Of a stretch of DNA of 64,000 bases, positions 9,471-17,732 are shown piece after piece. The position numbers and the translations under genes were made by a program. The notes beneath the pieces are model-generated. The model saw nothing but the letters and a program-made list of their open reading frames with translations, ran no database searches and had not been told where the DNA came from. This stretch comes from UBA830 sp002295635 (lineage in GTDB: Bacteria; Pseudomonadota; Alphaproteobacteria; MPNO01; UBA830): contig DBHK01000003.1 in assembly GCA_002295635.1 (NCBI GenBank), positions 62,001 to 126,000 of the forward strand. Reading direction: 5' to 3'. Position 1 is the stretch's first letter. Every line of letters begins with the position of its first letter.

Positions 9471-10304
9471 TTGTCAGAAGCGCAGTATAGTCCGGTCTGC
9501 CAACATTTGCGCACTCCAGTTTGCGCTGGATCAATTAGATTGATATTTGCCTCTAATCTATTCTACTTCAAGAAATCGGTTTCTGGACAGGTTTTGCAGC
9601 TTACATATTTCGATCCTGAAGTTCTTCCGACTGCTCTTGCCAGTTTCGCAGCGCGTCTCAAGCCGGTTTCAACTCCCGCTGCAGCTTTCAAGAGAATAGC
9701 GGAGACCACTGTAGATCGGGTGTTATTCTCAAGCCTAGAGACTCATCGTCGGGATGCGTTGGCACTGGTACGATATGTCGGTATGCCCGAAATAGACGAG
9801 CCGCCCCTTAAAGCGTTTAGCTGGGACGGAACGGCCGTTCGTACCGGTAGCGCGGCAAGCGTGCTTATTCACGAGGTAGCTCACTGGCTAGTCGCATCGC
9901 CCGAGCGGCGAGCTCTACCGGATTTCGGTCTTGGACCGGGGCCTGAAACTGGTAGAACTGAACTAGCGGAAGCCGCACGTTGCGTTGGAGATGATAAAAG
10001 AGAGGAAGAGGAATTACTAGCGTCTCTTCTGGGTATTTTACTCGAGGCTTCCCTCGGCCAACCGGCAATTAGCGCGTTCATTGAACAGAACTGGCTGGAG
10101 GCCTGGGACCGTCCCGCTGCTGCTAATCAGTTCCTGATAACAGTTGAGAAACTCTTGACCCGCGGATTAATTGACGCCTCTGGGTTACCCGTTTTACTTC
10201 AGGACGGTAGTGTCGCGACTGCCGCGATTTCGATAAGGAATTCCGGCCACGCAAGTGCACTGACTTCGACAATTGCAGATGCTGGGCCTTCGCTGGGGAA
10301 GTAG
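9471..10304 (+). CDS. EpmC-like HExxHW putative metal-dependent hydroxylase
   Basis: Up to 277 aa. The core reads LIHEVAHWLVASPERR followed by PDFGLGPGPETGR. The spacing of HExxHW, A, RR, DFG, P and GR resembles the elongation factor P hydroxylase EpmC (YfcM), where HEISHW is followed by RR, DFG and PDGR. A helical part follows with EEEELLASLLGILLEASLG and EQNWLEAWD. EpmC hydroxylates beta-lysylated EF-P; efp, epmA and epmB are all present about 44 kb away. The match is from memory of the motif, so the assignment is a hypothesis; a generic zincin-like protein is the alternative. The true start is unclear: the open frame begins at TTG 9471 and there is no ATG before conserved-looking sequence (TYFDPEVLP, from about 9603). 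The last 106 bp overlap the RidA gene head-on. Confidence 0.5.
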   Translation: MSEAQYSPVCQHLRTPVCAGSIRLIFASNLFYFKKSVSGQVLQLTYFDPEVLPTALASFAARLKPVSTPAAAFKRIAETTVDRVLFSSLETHRRDALALVRYVGMPEIDEPPLKAFSWDGTAVRTGSAASVLIHEVAHWLVASPERRALPDFGLGPGPETGRTELAEAARCVGDDKREEEELLASLLGILLEASLGQPAISAFIEQNWLEAWDRPAAANQFLITVEKLLTRGLIDASGLPVLLQDGSVATAAISIRNSGHASALTSTIADAGPSLGK

Positions 10305-10603
10305 CTTTCTCGGATATCCGAGACTGAATCGAAGGCGTCTATATCGCAGACGTATACCGTCACCTGTACGATATCCGACATGGTGCCTCCATTGGCGTCG
10401 AGGATGGCACTTATGTTTTCTAAAACCTGAGTGGTTTGAGTTCGGATATTACCTTCACCGACTAGCTTACCTCCGGCGTCAAGTGACACTTGCCCGGCGA
10501 TAAACAACATTGGTCCGGCCTCTACCCGAACGCTATTAGAATAATGGGGTTTTAGGGCTGGAGAGACAGACGTTGGGGTGTTGCCCACAGATTTATTATT
10601 CAT
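10199..10603 (-). CDS. Rid-family protein lacking the RidA catalytic arginine
   Basis: YjgF/YER057c/UK114 fold protein of about 134 aa. Family segments are FIAGQVSLDAGGKLVG, the TTQVLENISAIL helix, VQVTVYVCDIDAF and the C-terminal VEVSALAWPEFLIEIAAVA. In RidA the motif PARSxVEV supplies the Arg that binds the imine carboxylate. Here the segment is PASAIVEV, so Arg is replaced by Ser and classical enamine/imine deaminase activity is doubtful; such Rid subgroups occur in catabolic operons. The start is taken at MNNKS (10601-10603) because the conserved region begins shortly after; a more upstream Met at 10639 would add 12 residues. It diverges from the Rieske oxygenase gene across 85 bp. Confidence 0.85.
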   Translation of the reverse strand: MNNKSVGNTPTSVSPALKPHYSNSVRVEAGPMLFIAGQVSLDAGGKLVGEGNIRTQTTQVLENISAILDANGGTMSDIVQVTVYVCDIDAFDSVSDIRESYFPSEGPASAIVEVSALAWPEFLIEIAAVATLPS

Positions 10604-10651
10604 ATAATTCAACCTTATTGTTGAATGAAACTTTATCATTCGAGGAAACGG

Positions 10652-10661
10652 AGTATACTAC
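10652..10661. promoter_or_regulatory. Candidate operator AGTATACTAC between rid and Rieske oxygenase genes
   Basis: The short divergent region between the Rid-family gene and the Rieske oxygenase gene contains AGTATACTAC, with the 8-bp palindromic core AGTATACT. The same ten bases recur in the gap between hyuB and the preA-like gene (15744-15753), and a two-mismatch version (AGTAAACTAT) lies at 11752-11761 before hyuA. The recurrence in control regions of one gene cluster suggests a shared regulator site. No regulator has been linked to it from the sequence. Confidence 0.35.
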
Positions 10662-10688
10662 TTAAAAAAAAGTTTCGGGATAAAATGG

Positions 10689-11744
10689 ATGTTCCTCAAG
10701 AATTGCTGGTACGTGGCCGCTTGGTCGAAGGATGTTAGCCGGGAACTTCTCGGTCGGATTCTACTTAACGAAACCGTGGTGCTCTACCGCAGAAAAGACG
10801 GGTCGCCGGTCGCGCTCGAAAACCGCTGTCCTCACCGAAACCTTCCTCTTTCTGAAGGTAACCTGATCGACGATGAAATCGAATGCGGCTATCATGGCAT
10901 GGTTTTCAACAACGATGGCGTCTGCACTCATCTCCCAGGATCTGAAGAACCTCCAGTTTGGGCGACCGTGAAGCGGTACCCCATTGCGGAGCGTAACGGT
11001 TGGGTATTCTATTGGCCGGGGGACCCAAGCCTCGCCGACGAAGATTTGCTGCCTGACTACCATAAATATAACGAGGATGAAGACTGGATCCGGGCCCAGG
11101 GGCAGACCCATGTAAAGGCAGGTTACAGACTAGTGTTAGATAATTTGCTGGATCTTTCGCACTTAACTTTTGTGCATGGCTCAACGACGGGTAATCGTGC
11201 AGTGGCAGAATCCGCCGACTTAACCACTGATCTAGAGGGTAATAATGTCCGCGTCACCCGCTGGATGGAGGATATAGAGCCCGCGTTGGCGTTTCGCGAA
11301 TATGGGAAATATGAAAACAATATCGATCGCTGGCAGATGAGCCAATTTATCCCTCCCGCTTACATTAATATTAACAATGGTTCGGTCGATACCGGAGTCG
11401 GTGCAGACCAAGAGACACGCAACAACGACCAAGGGAAGTGGGGTTTTGTGGTCTACCACGCGATGACGCCAGAAACCGATACAACAACACATCAATTCTG
11501 GACCGTCGCTGGACATAAGGACAAGGTTCCACAGGATATGCGAGAGCTGTTCGTCGAGCAGATGCATGGGGTGCTAAAGGAAGACCTCGACATCTATGAA
11601 GCGCAGCAGCGCGCTATCGACTTAGATCCAGAATCTCTTAATCGCGATGCCAACCCGCGTGGCACAATTCCTGCTGACCAAGGATTGCTCTCTATGCGAA
11701 GAGTGATCCGTAGGATGTATGGAAACGAACAGAAGGCGATCTAA
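10689..11744 (+). CDS. Rieske non-heme iron oxygenase, VanA-like
   Basis: Terminal oxygenase component of 351 aa, likely for hydroxylation or O-demethylation of an aromatic acid. The N-terminal Rieske 2Fe-2S site uses C47 and H49 (CPHR) and C66 and H69 (CGYHG). The mononuclear iron site is in DNLLDLSHLTFVH at 151-163, with D151/D155 and H158/H163. The layout and the opening MFLKNCWYVAAW match the vanillate demethylase oxygenase group. No reductase subunit is adjacent, so electrons must come from a reductase encoded elsewhere. It is divergent from the Rid-family gene and precedes hyuAB, suggesting a role in the same catabolic locus. Confidence 0.88.
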   Translation: MFLKNCWYVAAWSKDVSRELLGRILLNETVVLYRRKDGSPVALENRCPHRNLPLSEGNLIDDEIECGYHGMVFNNDGVCTHLPGSEEPPVWATVKRYPIAERNGWVFYWPGDPSLADEDLLPDYHKYNEDEDWIRAQGQTHVKAGYRLVLDNLLDLSHLTFVHGSTTGNRAVAESADLTTDLEGNNVRVTRWMEDIEPALAFREYGKYENNIDRWQMSQFIPPAYININNGSVDTGVGADQETRNNDQGKWGFVVYHAMTPETDTTTHQFWTVAGHKDKVPQDMRELFVEQMHGVLKEDLDIYEAQQRAIDLDPESLNRDANPRGTIPADQGLLSMRRVIRRMYGNEQKAI

Positions 11745-11904
11745 GTGGTCGAGTAAACTATATGCGCGGTCGGTATAAACAACCCCGAGAGACTATATCT
11801 ATCAGAAAATATGTCTCAATTTCATTATTAGACGACTGGCGGATGGGCAGGAAGAACCAATCTTACTGGGCACTTGGAGCTCGACTGAAGGGTCTAAAAG
11901 GCAG

Positions 11905-13980
11905 ATGACCATTACGATTCAATCGCCACCCTGGCGAGTCGGGGTAGATGTCGGCGGAACATTTACCGATTTAGTGATTGCTGACAGCGAGGGCCGGACA
12001 GAAGTCTTCAAAGTACCATCCGTGCCGGCAGATCCGGGCGAAGGTGTGATCAACGCTCTAGATGCAGCATGTGTTGCACTAGACCAGACGACCAAAAAAT
12101 TTCTCGGCGACTGTCAGTTCTTTCTGCACGGCTCGACTGTGGCCACCAACACTCTTCTTGAAGGCAAGGGTGCTAAGGTCGGATTGCTGACCACTAGAGG
12201 TTTCCGAGACAGCCTTGAAGCGCGCCGAGGCTTGCGTAAAGACCCTTGGGATCACCGGACACCTTATCCGCCGGTATTAGTTCCACGTTATTTGCGCCAG
12301 CCGGTTGGGGGGAGAATCAATTCTAAAGGAGAAGAAATAGAACCTATCAACTTTGGTGACGTCCGCGAAGCATGCCGGATATTTCGCGACGAGGGTGTCG
12401 AGTCCATTGCTGTCTGCCTACTTAATAGTTTTGCTAATAGTTCCCATGAAAACGCGGTAGTGGACCTGTTACGGGAAGAAAGTGGGTGCGATTGGATTTC
12501 AGTTTCCTCCGATATCGTCCCGATTATGGGCGAGTACGAAAGAACTTCTACGACGGCGGTTAACGCATACGTAATGCCCAGAGTTGCTTCTTATTTGACG
12601 GCACTACAGAAAAAATTGATCGATATGGGTTTGCAGGCAAAACTTTTAATGTTGCAATCTAACGGAGGTGCCGCGTCTCTGGATCAGCTAATCCGCCAGC
12701 CGGTCAACTTGTTATTGTCGGGACCCTCGGCAGGTGTAGGAGCGATGCATCATTTGGCCGATGGGATCGGCGAAAATAATTTGGTTAGCATGGAAATTGG
12801 CGGGACCAGTTGCGATGTTATGCTGATGCACGAAGGCCGCGTTGCTATCACAGACTCTCTATCCGTAAACGAATACGATCTGGTTACTCCGTCGGTCGAT
12901 ATCCATACGGTCGGTGCAGGCGGCGGTACTATCTCAGGGCTTGATAGTGCCGGACTAATGTATGCCGGCCCGGAAGGGGCTGGGGCGCGGCCTGGCCCGG
13001 CCGCCTACGGCCACGGCGGCACCCGCCCAACGGTTACTGATGCCCACCTAGTGCTTGGAAGAATGCGTCCTGGCCCTTATGCAGGCGGATCCGTGTCACT
13101 AAATATGTCGCTCGCTGAGAAGGCACTTGATACAGAGATCGCGGATCCCGCCGGTATCTCGCGGATAGATGCTGCTGCCGGCTTGATCCGTATCGTTGAA
13201 CAGAATCTGCTACACGCGGTCGAACGGATCAGTATTCAGCGCGGTTATAACCCGGGCCGTTTTATGCTGATCGCGTGCGGAGGCGCTGGCCCGATGCACG
13301 GCGCGTCCGTGGGGCGCAAGCTGGGTGCCCGGGCCGTTTATGTTCCACGTCAGGCGGGTGCGTTCTGTGCAATCGGTATGCAGCATGCCAATGTGCGAAG
13401 GGATTTCGTCCACGTCGTTATGCAGGAACTTAACAATGAGGTAACCGACGCGATTTCGAAGGGTTATAAAAGGTTAGAAACCCAAGCTCTAGAAGCACTG
13501 AACAAAGAAGGTTTTGAAAAACAAGATACAGAATTCGACTACGAGCTAGACCTACACTACGAAGGCCAGCAATGGGATGTTCGTGTCGTGCTCGATCCAG
13601 ATGCCACCCCAGAAGATATACGGGTTGCGTTCGAAGTCGAATACGACCGTCAATTCGGCCACACTAACCCCGATAGCCGTATCAATATTGCAAAGTTACG
13701 GGTGGTTGGTATCGGTAAGTTACCGGCGTTGGAGGATCTTAAGTTTGATCCGGTCTATGAAGCGGCGATACCTATCGAGACCCGTCCCGTCTACTCCGAA
13801 TCCGCTGGTGAATTCCTTGACACACCGATTTATCGCGGTGCAGATCTTTATCATGGACATAGTTTTTTTGGCCCAGCCATTATTGAAGAGGCAACCACAA
13901 CAATCCTTGTTGGACCCGGAGACTCTGTAAAAGTAGATCAGCTAAATAATTATCTAGTTACCTTCGAGACGGATGGCTGA
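11905..13980 (+). CDS. hyuA: Hydantoinase/oxoprolinase subunit A
   Basis: ATP-dependent ring-opening amidase subunit of 691 aa (HyuA / 5-oxoprolinase N-half / acetone carboxylase beta family). The phosphate-binding motif VDVGGTFTDLV is at residues 14-24. The second actin-like motif MEIGGTSCDVML and the VDIHTVGAGGGTI and GPGPAAYGHGG-type segments are typical (here GARPGPAAYGHGG). It overlaps hyuB by 8 bp, as is usual for the two-subunit enzyme. Members of this family act on hydantoins, 5-oxoproline, N-methylhydantoin or carboxylate ketones. The exact substrate is unknown; neighbouring PreA-like and Rieske genes favour a cyclic amide arising from ring catabolism. Confidence 0.88.
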   Translation: MTITIQSPPWRVGVDVGGTFTDLVIADSEGRTEVFKVPSVPADPGEGVINALDAACVALDQTTKKFLGDCQFFLHGSTVATNTLLEGKGAKVGLLTTRGFRDSLEARRGLRKDPWDHRTPYPPVLVPRYLRQPVGGRINSKGEEIEPINFGDVREACRIFRDEGVESIAVCLLNSFANSSHENAVVDLLREESGCDWISVSSDIVPIMGEYERTSTTAVNAYVMPRVASYLTALQKKLIDMGLQAKLLMLQSNGGAASLDQLIRQPVNLLLSGPSAGVGAMHHLADGIGENNLVSMEIGGTSCDVMLMHEGRVAITDSLSVNEYDLVTPSVDIHTVGAGGGTISGLDSAGLMYAGPEGAGARPGPAAYGHGGTRPTVTDAHLVLGRMRPGPYAGGSVSLNMSLAEKALDTEIADPAGISRIDAAAGLIRIVEQNLLHAVERISIQRGYNPGRFMLIACGGAGPMHGASVGRKLGARAVYVPRQAGAFCAIGMQHANVRRDFVHVVMQELNNEVTDAISKGYKRLETQALEALNKEGFEKQDTEFDYELDLHYEGQQWDVRVVLDPDATPEDIRVAFEVEYDRQFGHTNPDSRINIAKLRVVGIGKLPALEDLKFDPVYEAAIPIETRPVYSESAGEFLDTPIYRGADLYHGHSFFGPAIIEEATTTILVGPGDSVKVDQLNNYLVTFETDG

Positions 13981-15745
13981 GCTTATGGGTGCTGAATCTA
14001 AGATTAAGAAACTTGATCCCGTCATACTGGCGCTTACCCAAAATCGCCTGGATCATATCTCTCATCAGATGGGGTGGGTGATGGTGCGCACTGCCCGTAG
14101 CCCCATCTTCAGCCAGGCACATGATTTTTCATGCTTTATTGCGGGACCGACAGGAGAGGTTGTGAGCCAGGCTGACGGAATTCCGATACATACCGGTAGT
14201 GGCGGATTTGGAGTTCGAGCGATCTTACGTGATTTTGGCGAAGAATTAGCCGAAGGTGACGTATACCTGCTTAATGATCCGTGGGAAGCGGGTGGCAACC
14301 ATTTGCCGGATTGGGTTATCGCGCGGCCCATCTTCGTCGATGGACAGATGGTTGGGCTAACCTGCAATCGTGCACATCAGTCCGATATCGGTGGCGGGGC
14401 TGCAGGTGCCTATAACCCCGCTGCAACTGACGCTTGGTCGGAGGGGGTGCGGTTGCCTGTGCTGAAGCTAGTTGAAGCCGGGAAGACTCGGCAAGACCTC
14501 TGGAAACTGCTGATGTTAAATACACGCACGCCTCATCTACAGGATGGAGATTTGCGAGCGATGCTCGGATCTACTCGGATTGGTATGGAGCGTGTCGCAG
14601 CTTTGGTGGAAGAACTGGGCGTTGAAACCGCAATGGATTACTTCACCGGCGTATTGGAACATGCTGACCGATCGGTACGCTCTGAAATCGCCAAGCTACC
14701 TGATGGTATCTACGAGGCCGAAGACCGATCCGACAACGATTGCTTCGAAATCCGTGACGTAACTGTCCGAGTCAGGCTGACGATTAAAGGCGATCACATG
14801 ACCGTCGACTTCAGTGGGACCGATGATCAAATTCTTGGTTTTAAGAATTCTTCTTTAGGAAACACTTACTCAGCTATTTTTACAGCCCTCGCATCTTTTC
14901 TGGACCCGAATCTTCCCCACAACGAAGGAGCATTCCGCTGCGTTGATGTCATCGCGCCGATAGGGACGATCGTAAATGCTAATGAGGGTGCGCCGACAAC
15001 AATGTGCACGGTATTTTTTGCACACGAGATTATTCATGCTGTTTGGAAAGCTCTAGCTCAAGCTGACCCGGAGCGCGGCTGTGCAGGTTGGGCAAAGAAT
15101 GTATTCGGAATTTCTGTTGGGAAAGAGAAAAGCGGCCGGCCATTTGTGTTCTACCATGGCGCAGCGGCCGCCGGATCGGGAGCAGTCGAGGGGCGAGACG
15201 GCTTTAACCAAATCGGCCATGTTTGCACTCTCGGTGGGCTGACCATGCCAAACGTCGAAGTTTACGAGCAGCTATACCCGGTTATATTTCGGCGTCAGGA
15301 ATTCCGCATTGACGCAGCCGGTTCTGGGAAATATCGGGGCGGGTCCGGATGTGACTACGAGGTAGATATTTTAACACCGGCGACACATTCATTTCGAGGT
15401 GAAGGACTGAACTACGAGACTGGCTACGGCATAAATGGCGGTGGCAATGGTGCGCCAGGTCGGATGCACCTTAGGCACGGGGACGGCCAAACCGAGGAAG
15501 CCCCCAAATTTGGTTTGCGGCGGACCGATGCTGTTCGGTTCGTCACTCAGTCTCCCGGAGGCGGTGGCTATGGGCCGCCTCTGGAGCGCGACCCTGAATC
15601 GGTATTACGCGACTGGCGGGACGGAATTATCTCGGAGGGGGTAATGAGGGATATTTACGGTGTGGTTGCTTCCTTTGATGGGAAGTCAGTGAATAGAGAA
15701 AAAACTGAGGATTTACGTGCTCAATTGCTGAGGGCAGAAACGTAG
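13973..15745 (+). CDS. hyuB: Hydantoinase/oxoprolinase subunit B
   Basis: Partner of HyuA, 590 aa. Conserved features are SPIFSQAHDFSCFI near the N terminus, the NDPWEAGGNHLPDW metal-site-like segment (about 100-113), VDFSGTDDQ, PGGGGYGPPLERDP near the C terminus and the GGxG-rich segment YRGGSGCDYEV. It starts within the end of hyuA (ATGGCTGA shared), so both are made from one transcript. Its stop codon lies inside a perfect 12-bp palindrome (15742-15753), which may be an operator for the next gene. HyuB-type subunits carry the hydrolase site, while HyuA supplies ATP-dependent activation. Confidence 0.88.
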   Translation: MAELMGAESKIKKLDPVILALTQNRLDHISHQMGWVMVRTARSPIFSQAHDFSCFIAGPTGEVVSQADGIPIHTGSGGFGVRAILRDFGEELAEGDVYLLNDPWEAGGNHLPDWVIARPIFVDGQMVGLTCNRAHQSDIGGGAAGAYNPAATDAWSEGVRLPVLKLVEAGKTRQDLWKLLMLNTRTPHLQDGDLRAMLGSTRIGMERVAALVEELGVETAMDYFTGVLEHADRSVRSEIAKLPDGIYEAEDRSDNDCFEIRDVTVRVRLTIKGDHMTVDFSGTDDQILGFKNSSLGNTYSAIFTALASFLDPNLPHNEGAFRCVDVIAPIGTIVNANEGAPTTMCTVFFAHEIIHAVWKALAQADPERGCAGWAKNVFGISVGKEKSGRPFVFYHGAAAAGSGAVEGRDGFNQIGHVCTLGGLTMPNVEVYEQLYPVIFRRQEFRIDAAGSGKYRGGSGCDYEVDILTPATHSFRGEGLNYETGYGINGGGNGAPGRMHLRHGDGQTEEAPKFGLRRTDAVRFVTQSPGGGGYGPPLERDPESVLRDWRDGIISEGVMRDIYGVVASFDGKSVNREKTEDLRAQLLRAET

Positions 15746-15753
15746 TATACTAC
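15742..15753. promoter_or_regulatory. Perfect 12-bp palindrome GTAGTATACTAC
   Basis: GTAGTATACTAC overlaps the hyuB stop codon and lies 92 bp before the PreA-like gene. It includes the ten bases AGTATACTAC also found upstream of the Rieske oxygenase gene. Dyad symmetry of this length is compatible with a dimeric repressor or activator site. This is inference from symmetry and recurrence only. Confidence 0.4.
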
Positions 15754-15845
15754 ATAAATATACTGGTAATCGGCCCCAAAAGAGCGCACATTTGCTACGT
15801 GGGAATTAAAGACGCGAACATTAAAAAGCGAAAAGGGGATATGAT

Positions 15846-17183
15846 ATGGCTGACCTATCATTGGACTTCTGCGGAGTACCGTTCAAGAACCCGGTCGTCA
15901 TCGCATCACTAGAGACTACTAACAGCCCAGACCTGATGAAACAGGCTTTCGACTATGGTGCATCTGGCGCAATTATCAAGACGTTGACAGATATCGAAGA
16001 CATGGCCGTTCTGACAATGAACTCAAAATACGCAGTCATGAATGACCGTGGTGATATCATTAGAGGCAAGGTTCCGCGAGATTTTAAATTTTATAGTCGC
16101 TCGGGTTATTCCAGCACTTACTACAAGGAATGGATCCCATACTTGAGAGAGATTGGGCAATACGCCCGTGAGAGGGGTGCGCATCTGATTGGTAGCGCAG
16201 GTGCGAAGGATGTCCAAGGCTGGAAGGATATTTGCCGCACAATCGAAGATTGCGGTCTGCCTATGGTTGAACTGAATTTTGGCTGCCCCCACCCGGCGTT
16301 GATGCCAGGCGTTCATGGTGGGTCGATGATCGGTCAGGATCCGGAAGTTGCGTTCAGCGTCACACAGTCGGTGTGCGAGTCAGTGAATATCCCTGTCGTT
16401 ATTAAGCTGACACCGGATCAGTCTAAGCCTGTCGAAATTGCTAAAGCAGTCAAGGAAGCCGGCGCTGCTGCCGTTACCGCTACCAACCGTTATACCGGTT
16501 TCGCGGTCGATATTGATACAGCGCAGCCGAGACTCGGTGGAACTGCTGGGATCGGCGGTACTTGGACAAAGCCACTCAGCCTTAGGTACGTGCACAATAT
16601 CTACAAACAAGTCGGCATTCCTATCGCGGGTTCCAACGGCGTGTTTGATCACCGCGATATAGTCGAATTTATAATGACTGGCGCGGATATAGTGGAAGTT
16701 GGCTCGGTGTTGATGGTCAAGGGTATGAAGTGGTTACCAAACATCATCCGGGGATTAGATAGGTTCATGGATGAAAATGGGTATGAGGATATCAAGTCCA
16801 TGTACGGAATCGCATCTGATGCGGCGGCGACAGACTATTCGGATCAGTTCGCAAAGGGCCGTATCCATGCAAATGTTAATGCCGAAACGTGCCAGAATCC
16901 GACCTGTAACGTTTGTATCCAGATGTGCTTCTATGAGGCGCTTTCCCAGGACCCTTCCGGTAAAATCAATGTGCATACCGATAAGTGCATCGGTTGCGAG
17001 CTATGCTTGGATGTTTGCCCCTTTAAATCGATATCAATGTCGCCTACGTCGGAGGCAAACTTCGCCGATGGCTATTTTCATATCCAAAGTGAAATATACG
17101 AACCGGCGGACCTTAAGTTTGCGACCAATAGAAACAATAACGAGACAATTGAGGCGAGTTCGCCGAAGGTAGCCGCCGAATAA
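15846..17183 (+). CDS. PreA-like dihydropyrimidine dehydrogenase subunit
   Basis: FMN- and 4Fe-4S-containing reductase of 445 aa, related to PreA, the catalytic half of NAD-dependent dihydropyrimidine dehydrogenase. The dihydroorotate-dehydrogenase-type barrel begins LDFCGVPFKNPVVIAS and has NFGCPHPALMP near 142-152. The C-terminal ferredoxin part holds CQNPTCNVCIQMC (from about 349) and CIGCELCLDVCP (from about 381). In the mammalian enzyme the loop before GQDP contains the catalytic Cys (ACGQDP); here it reads SMIGQDP. No PreT partner is in the window. Pairing with hyuAB recalls reductive pyrimidine or hydantoin degradation, but the substrate may be another N-heterocycle. A GGGGAT ribosome site precedes the ATG. 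Confidence 0.82.
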   Translation: MADLSLDFCGVPFKNPVVIASLETTNSPDLMKQAFDYGASGAIIKTLTDIEDMAVLTMNSKYAVMNDRGDIIRGKVPRDFKFYSRSGYSSTYYKEWIPYLREIGQYARERGAHLIGSAGAKDVQGWKDICRTIEDCGLPMVELNFGCPHPALMPGVHGGSMIGQDPEVAFSVTQSVCESVNIPVVIKLTPDQSKPVEIAKAVKEAGAAAVTATNRYTGFAVDIDTAQPRLGGTAGIGGTWTKPLSLRYVHNIYKQVGIPIAGSNGVFDHRDIVEFIMTGADIVEVGSVLMVKGMKWLPNIIRGLDRFMDENGYEDIKSMYGIASDAAATDYSDQFAKGRIHANVNAETCQNPTCNVCIQMCFYEALSQDPSGKINVHTDKCIGCELCLDVCPFKSISMSPTSEANFADGYFHIQSEIYEPADLKFATNRNNNETIEASSPKVAAE

Positions 17184-17188
17184 GTTTT

Positions 17189-17210
17189 TGTTATCACGAA
17201 CGCGATAACA
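17189..17210. repeat. Inverted repeat between convergent preA-like and marR genes
   Basis: TGTTATC at 17189-17195 is repeated inverted as GATAACA at 17204-17210, with an 8-base loop. It sits just after the PreA-like stop and before the end of the marR gene on the other strand. It may act as a transcription end hairpin in both directions, but neither side has a convincing T run, so this is weak. Confidence 0.35.
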
Positions 17211-17228
17211 GGCTGCGCCGGGACCGCT

Positions 17229-17732
17229 TTATTTTTTTGCTTCGTGCCGCCTTTTTAAGGGTGCACGGCCGGCATGATTGTTGTCAATCATGACCTTCTG
17301 AAGCAACTCAACGAACCGCCCACGGTCGTGGACATTCAAACCCATGGTCAGCCGGCTCTGCGCTCGTTCCATAGCTCCGTGAGCGTCTTCCACGAAGCTG
17401 CGCCCTGATTTGGTAATCCGGTTAAGCTTCGCTCGCTTGTCGACTACACTGGGAATACTCTCCAAGAAACCGCGGCGTTCAAGACGTCGTAATACGTCGG
17501 CTGCATTATTTCGGTCGATACCAACCTCGGCGGCAACAGAAACCTGATCGAGTTTATCGCTCTTATATAAAACGCTTAGGACGGCATATTGTACTGGAGT
17601 AACATCGTAGTCTCGACATTCCTCTATAAAGATTGCTGCATGGAGTTGGTGCAGCCTTCGGATAAGGAAACCTGGGCGCGACCAGAGGTCCGTGTAAGAA
17701 CTACCTTGAGGAATATTTATTTTTTCTTTCAT
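17229..17732 (-). CDS. MarR-family transcriptional regulator
   Basis: Winged-helix dimeric regulator of about 167 aa. The DNA-binding region contains TPVQYAVLSVLYKSDKLD, then VAAEVGIDRNNAADVLRRLE (recognition helix), RRGFLESIPS and the wing VDKRAKLNRITKSG. The frame is open further upstream, but the start is taken at the ATG of MKEKINIP (17730-17732), where family similarity begins; the upstream stretch looks unlike coding sequence. A perfect 8+8 palindrome lies 25 bp before this start, a good candidate for autoregulation. MarR proteins next to aromatic catabolic genes usually respond to a pathway intermediate. Likely targets are the flanking preA-like/hyu genes and the divergent FAH gene. 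Confidence 0.88.
   Translation of the reverse strand: MKEKINIPQGSSYTDLWSRPGFLIRRLHQLHAAIFIEECRDYDVTPVQYAVLSVLYKSDKLDQVSVAAEVGIDRNNAADVLRRLERRGFLESIPSVVDKRAKLNRITKSGRSFVEDAHGAMERAQSRLTMGLNVHDRGRFVELLQKVMIDNNHAGRAPLKRRHEAKK

Noticed and set aside
9471..9593. N-terminal extension of the EpmC-like protein from TTG 9471
   Set aside because: The residues are unlike a conserved domain and contain no clear start; only the frame after about 9594 looks like protein. The extension is kept in the coordinates but not trusted.
17189..17210. Strong bidirectional terminator
   Set aside because: The stem is only 7 bp and neither side has a T run; listed only as a weak repeat.
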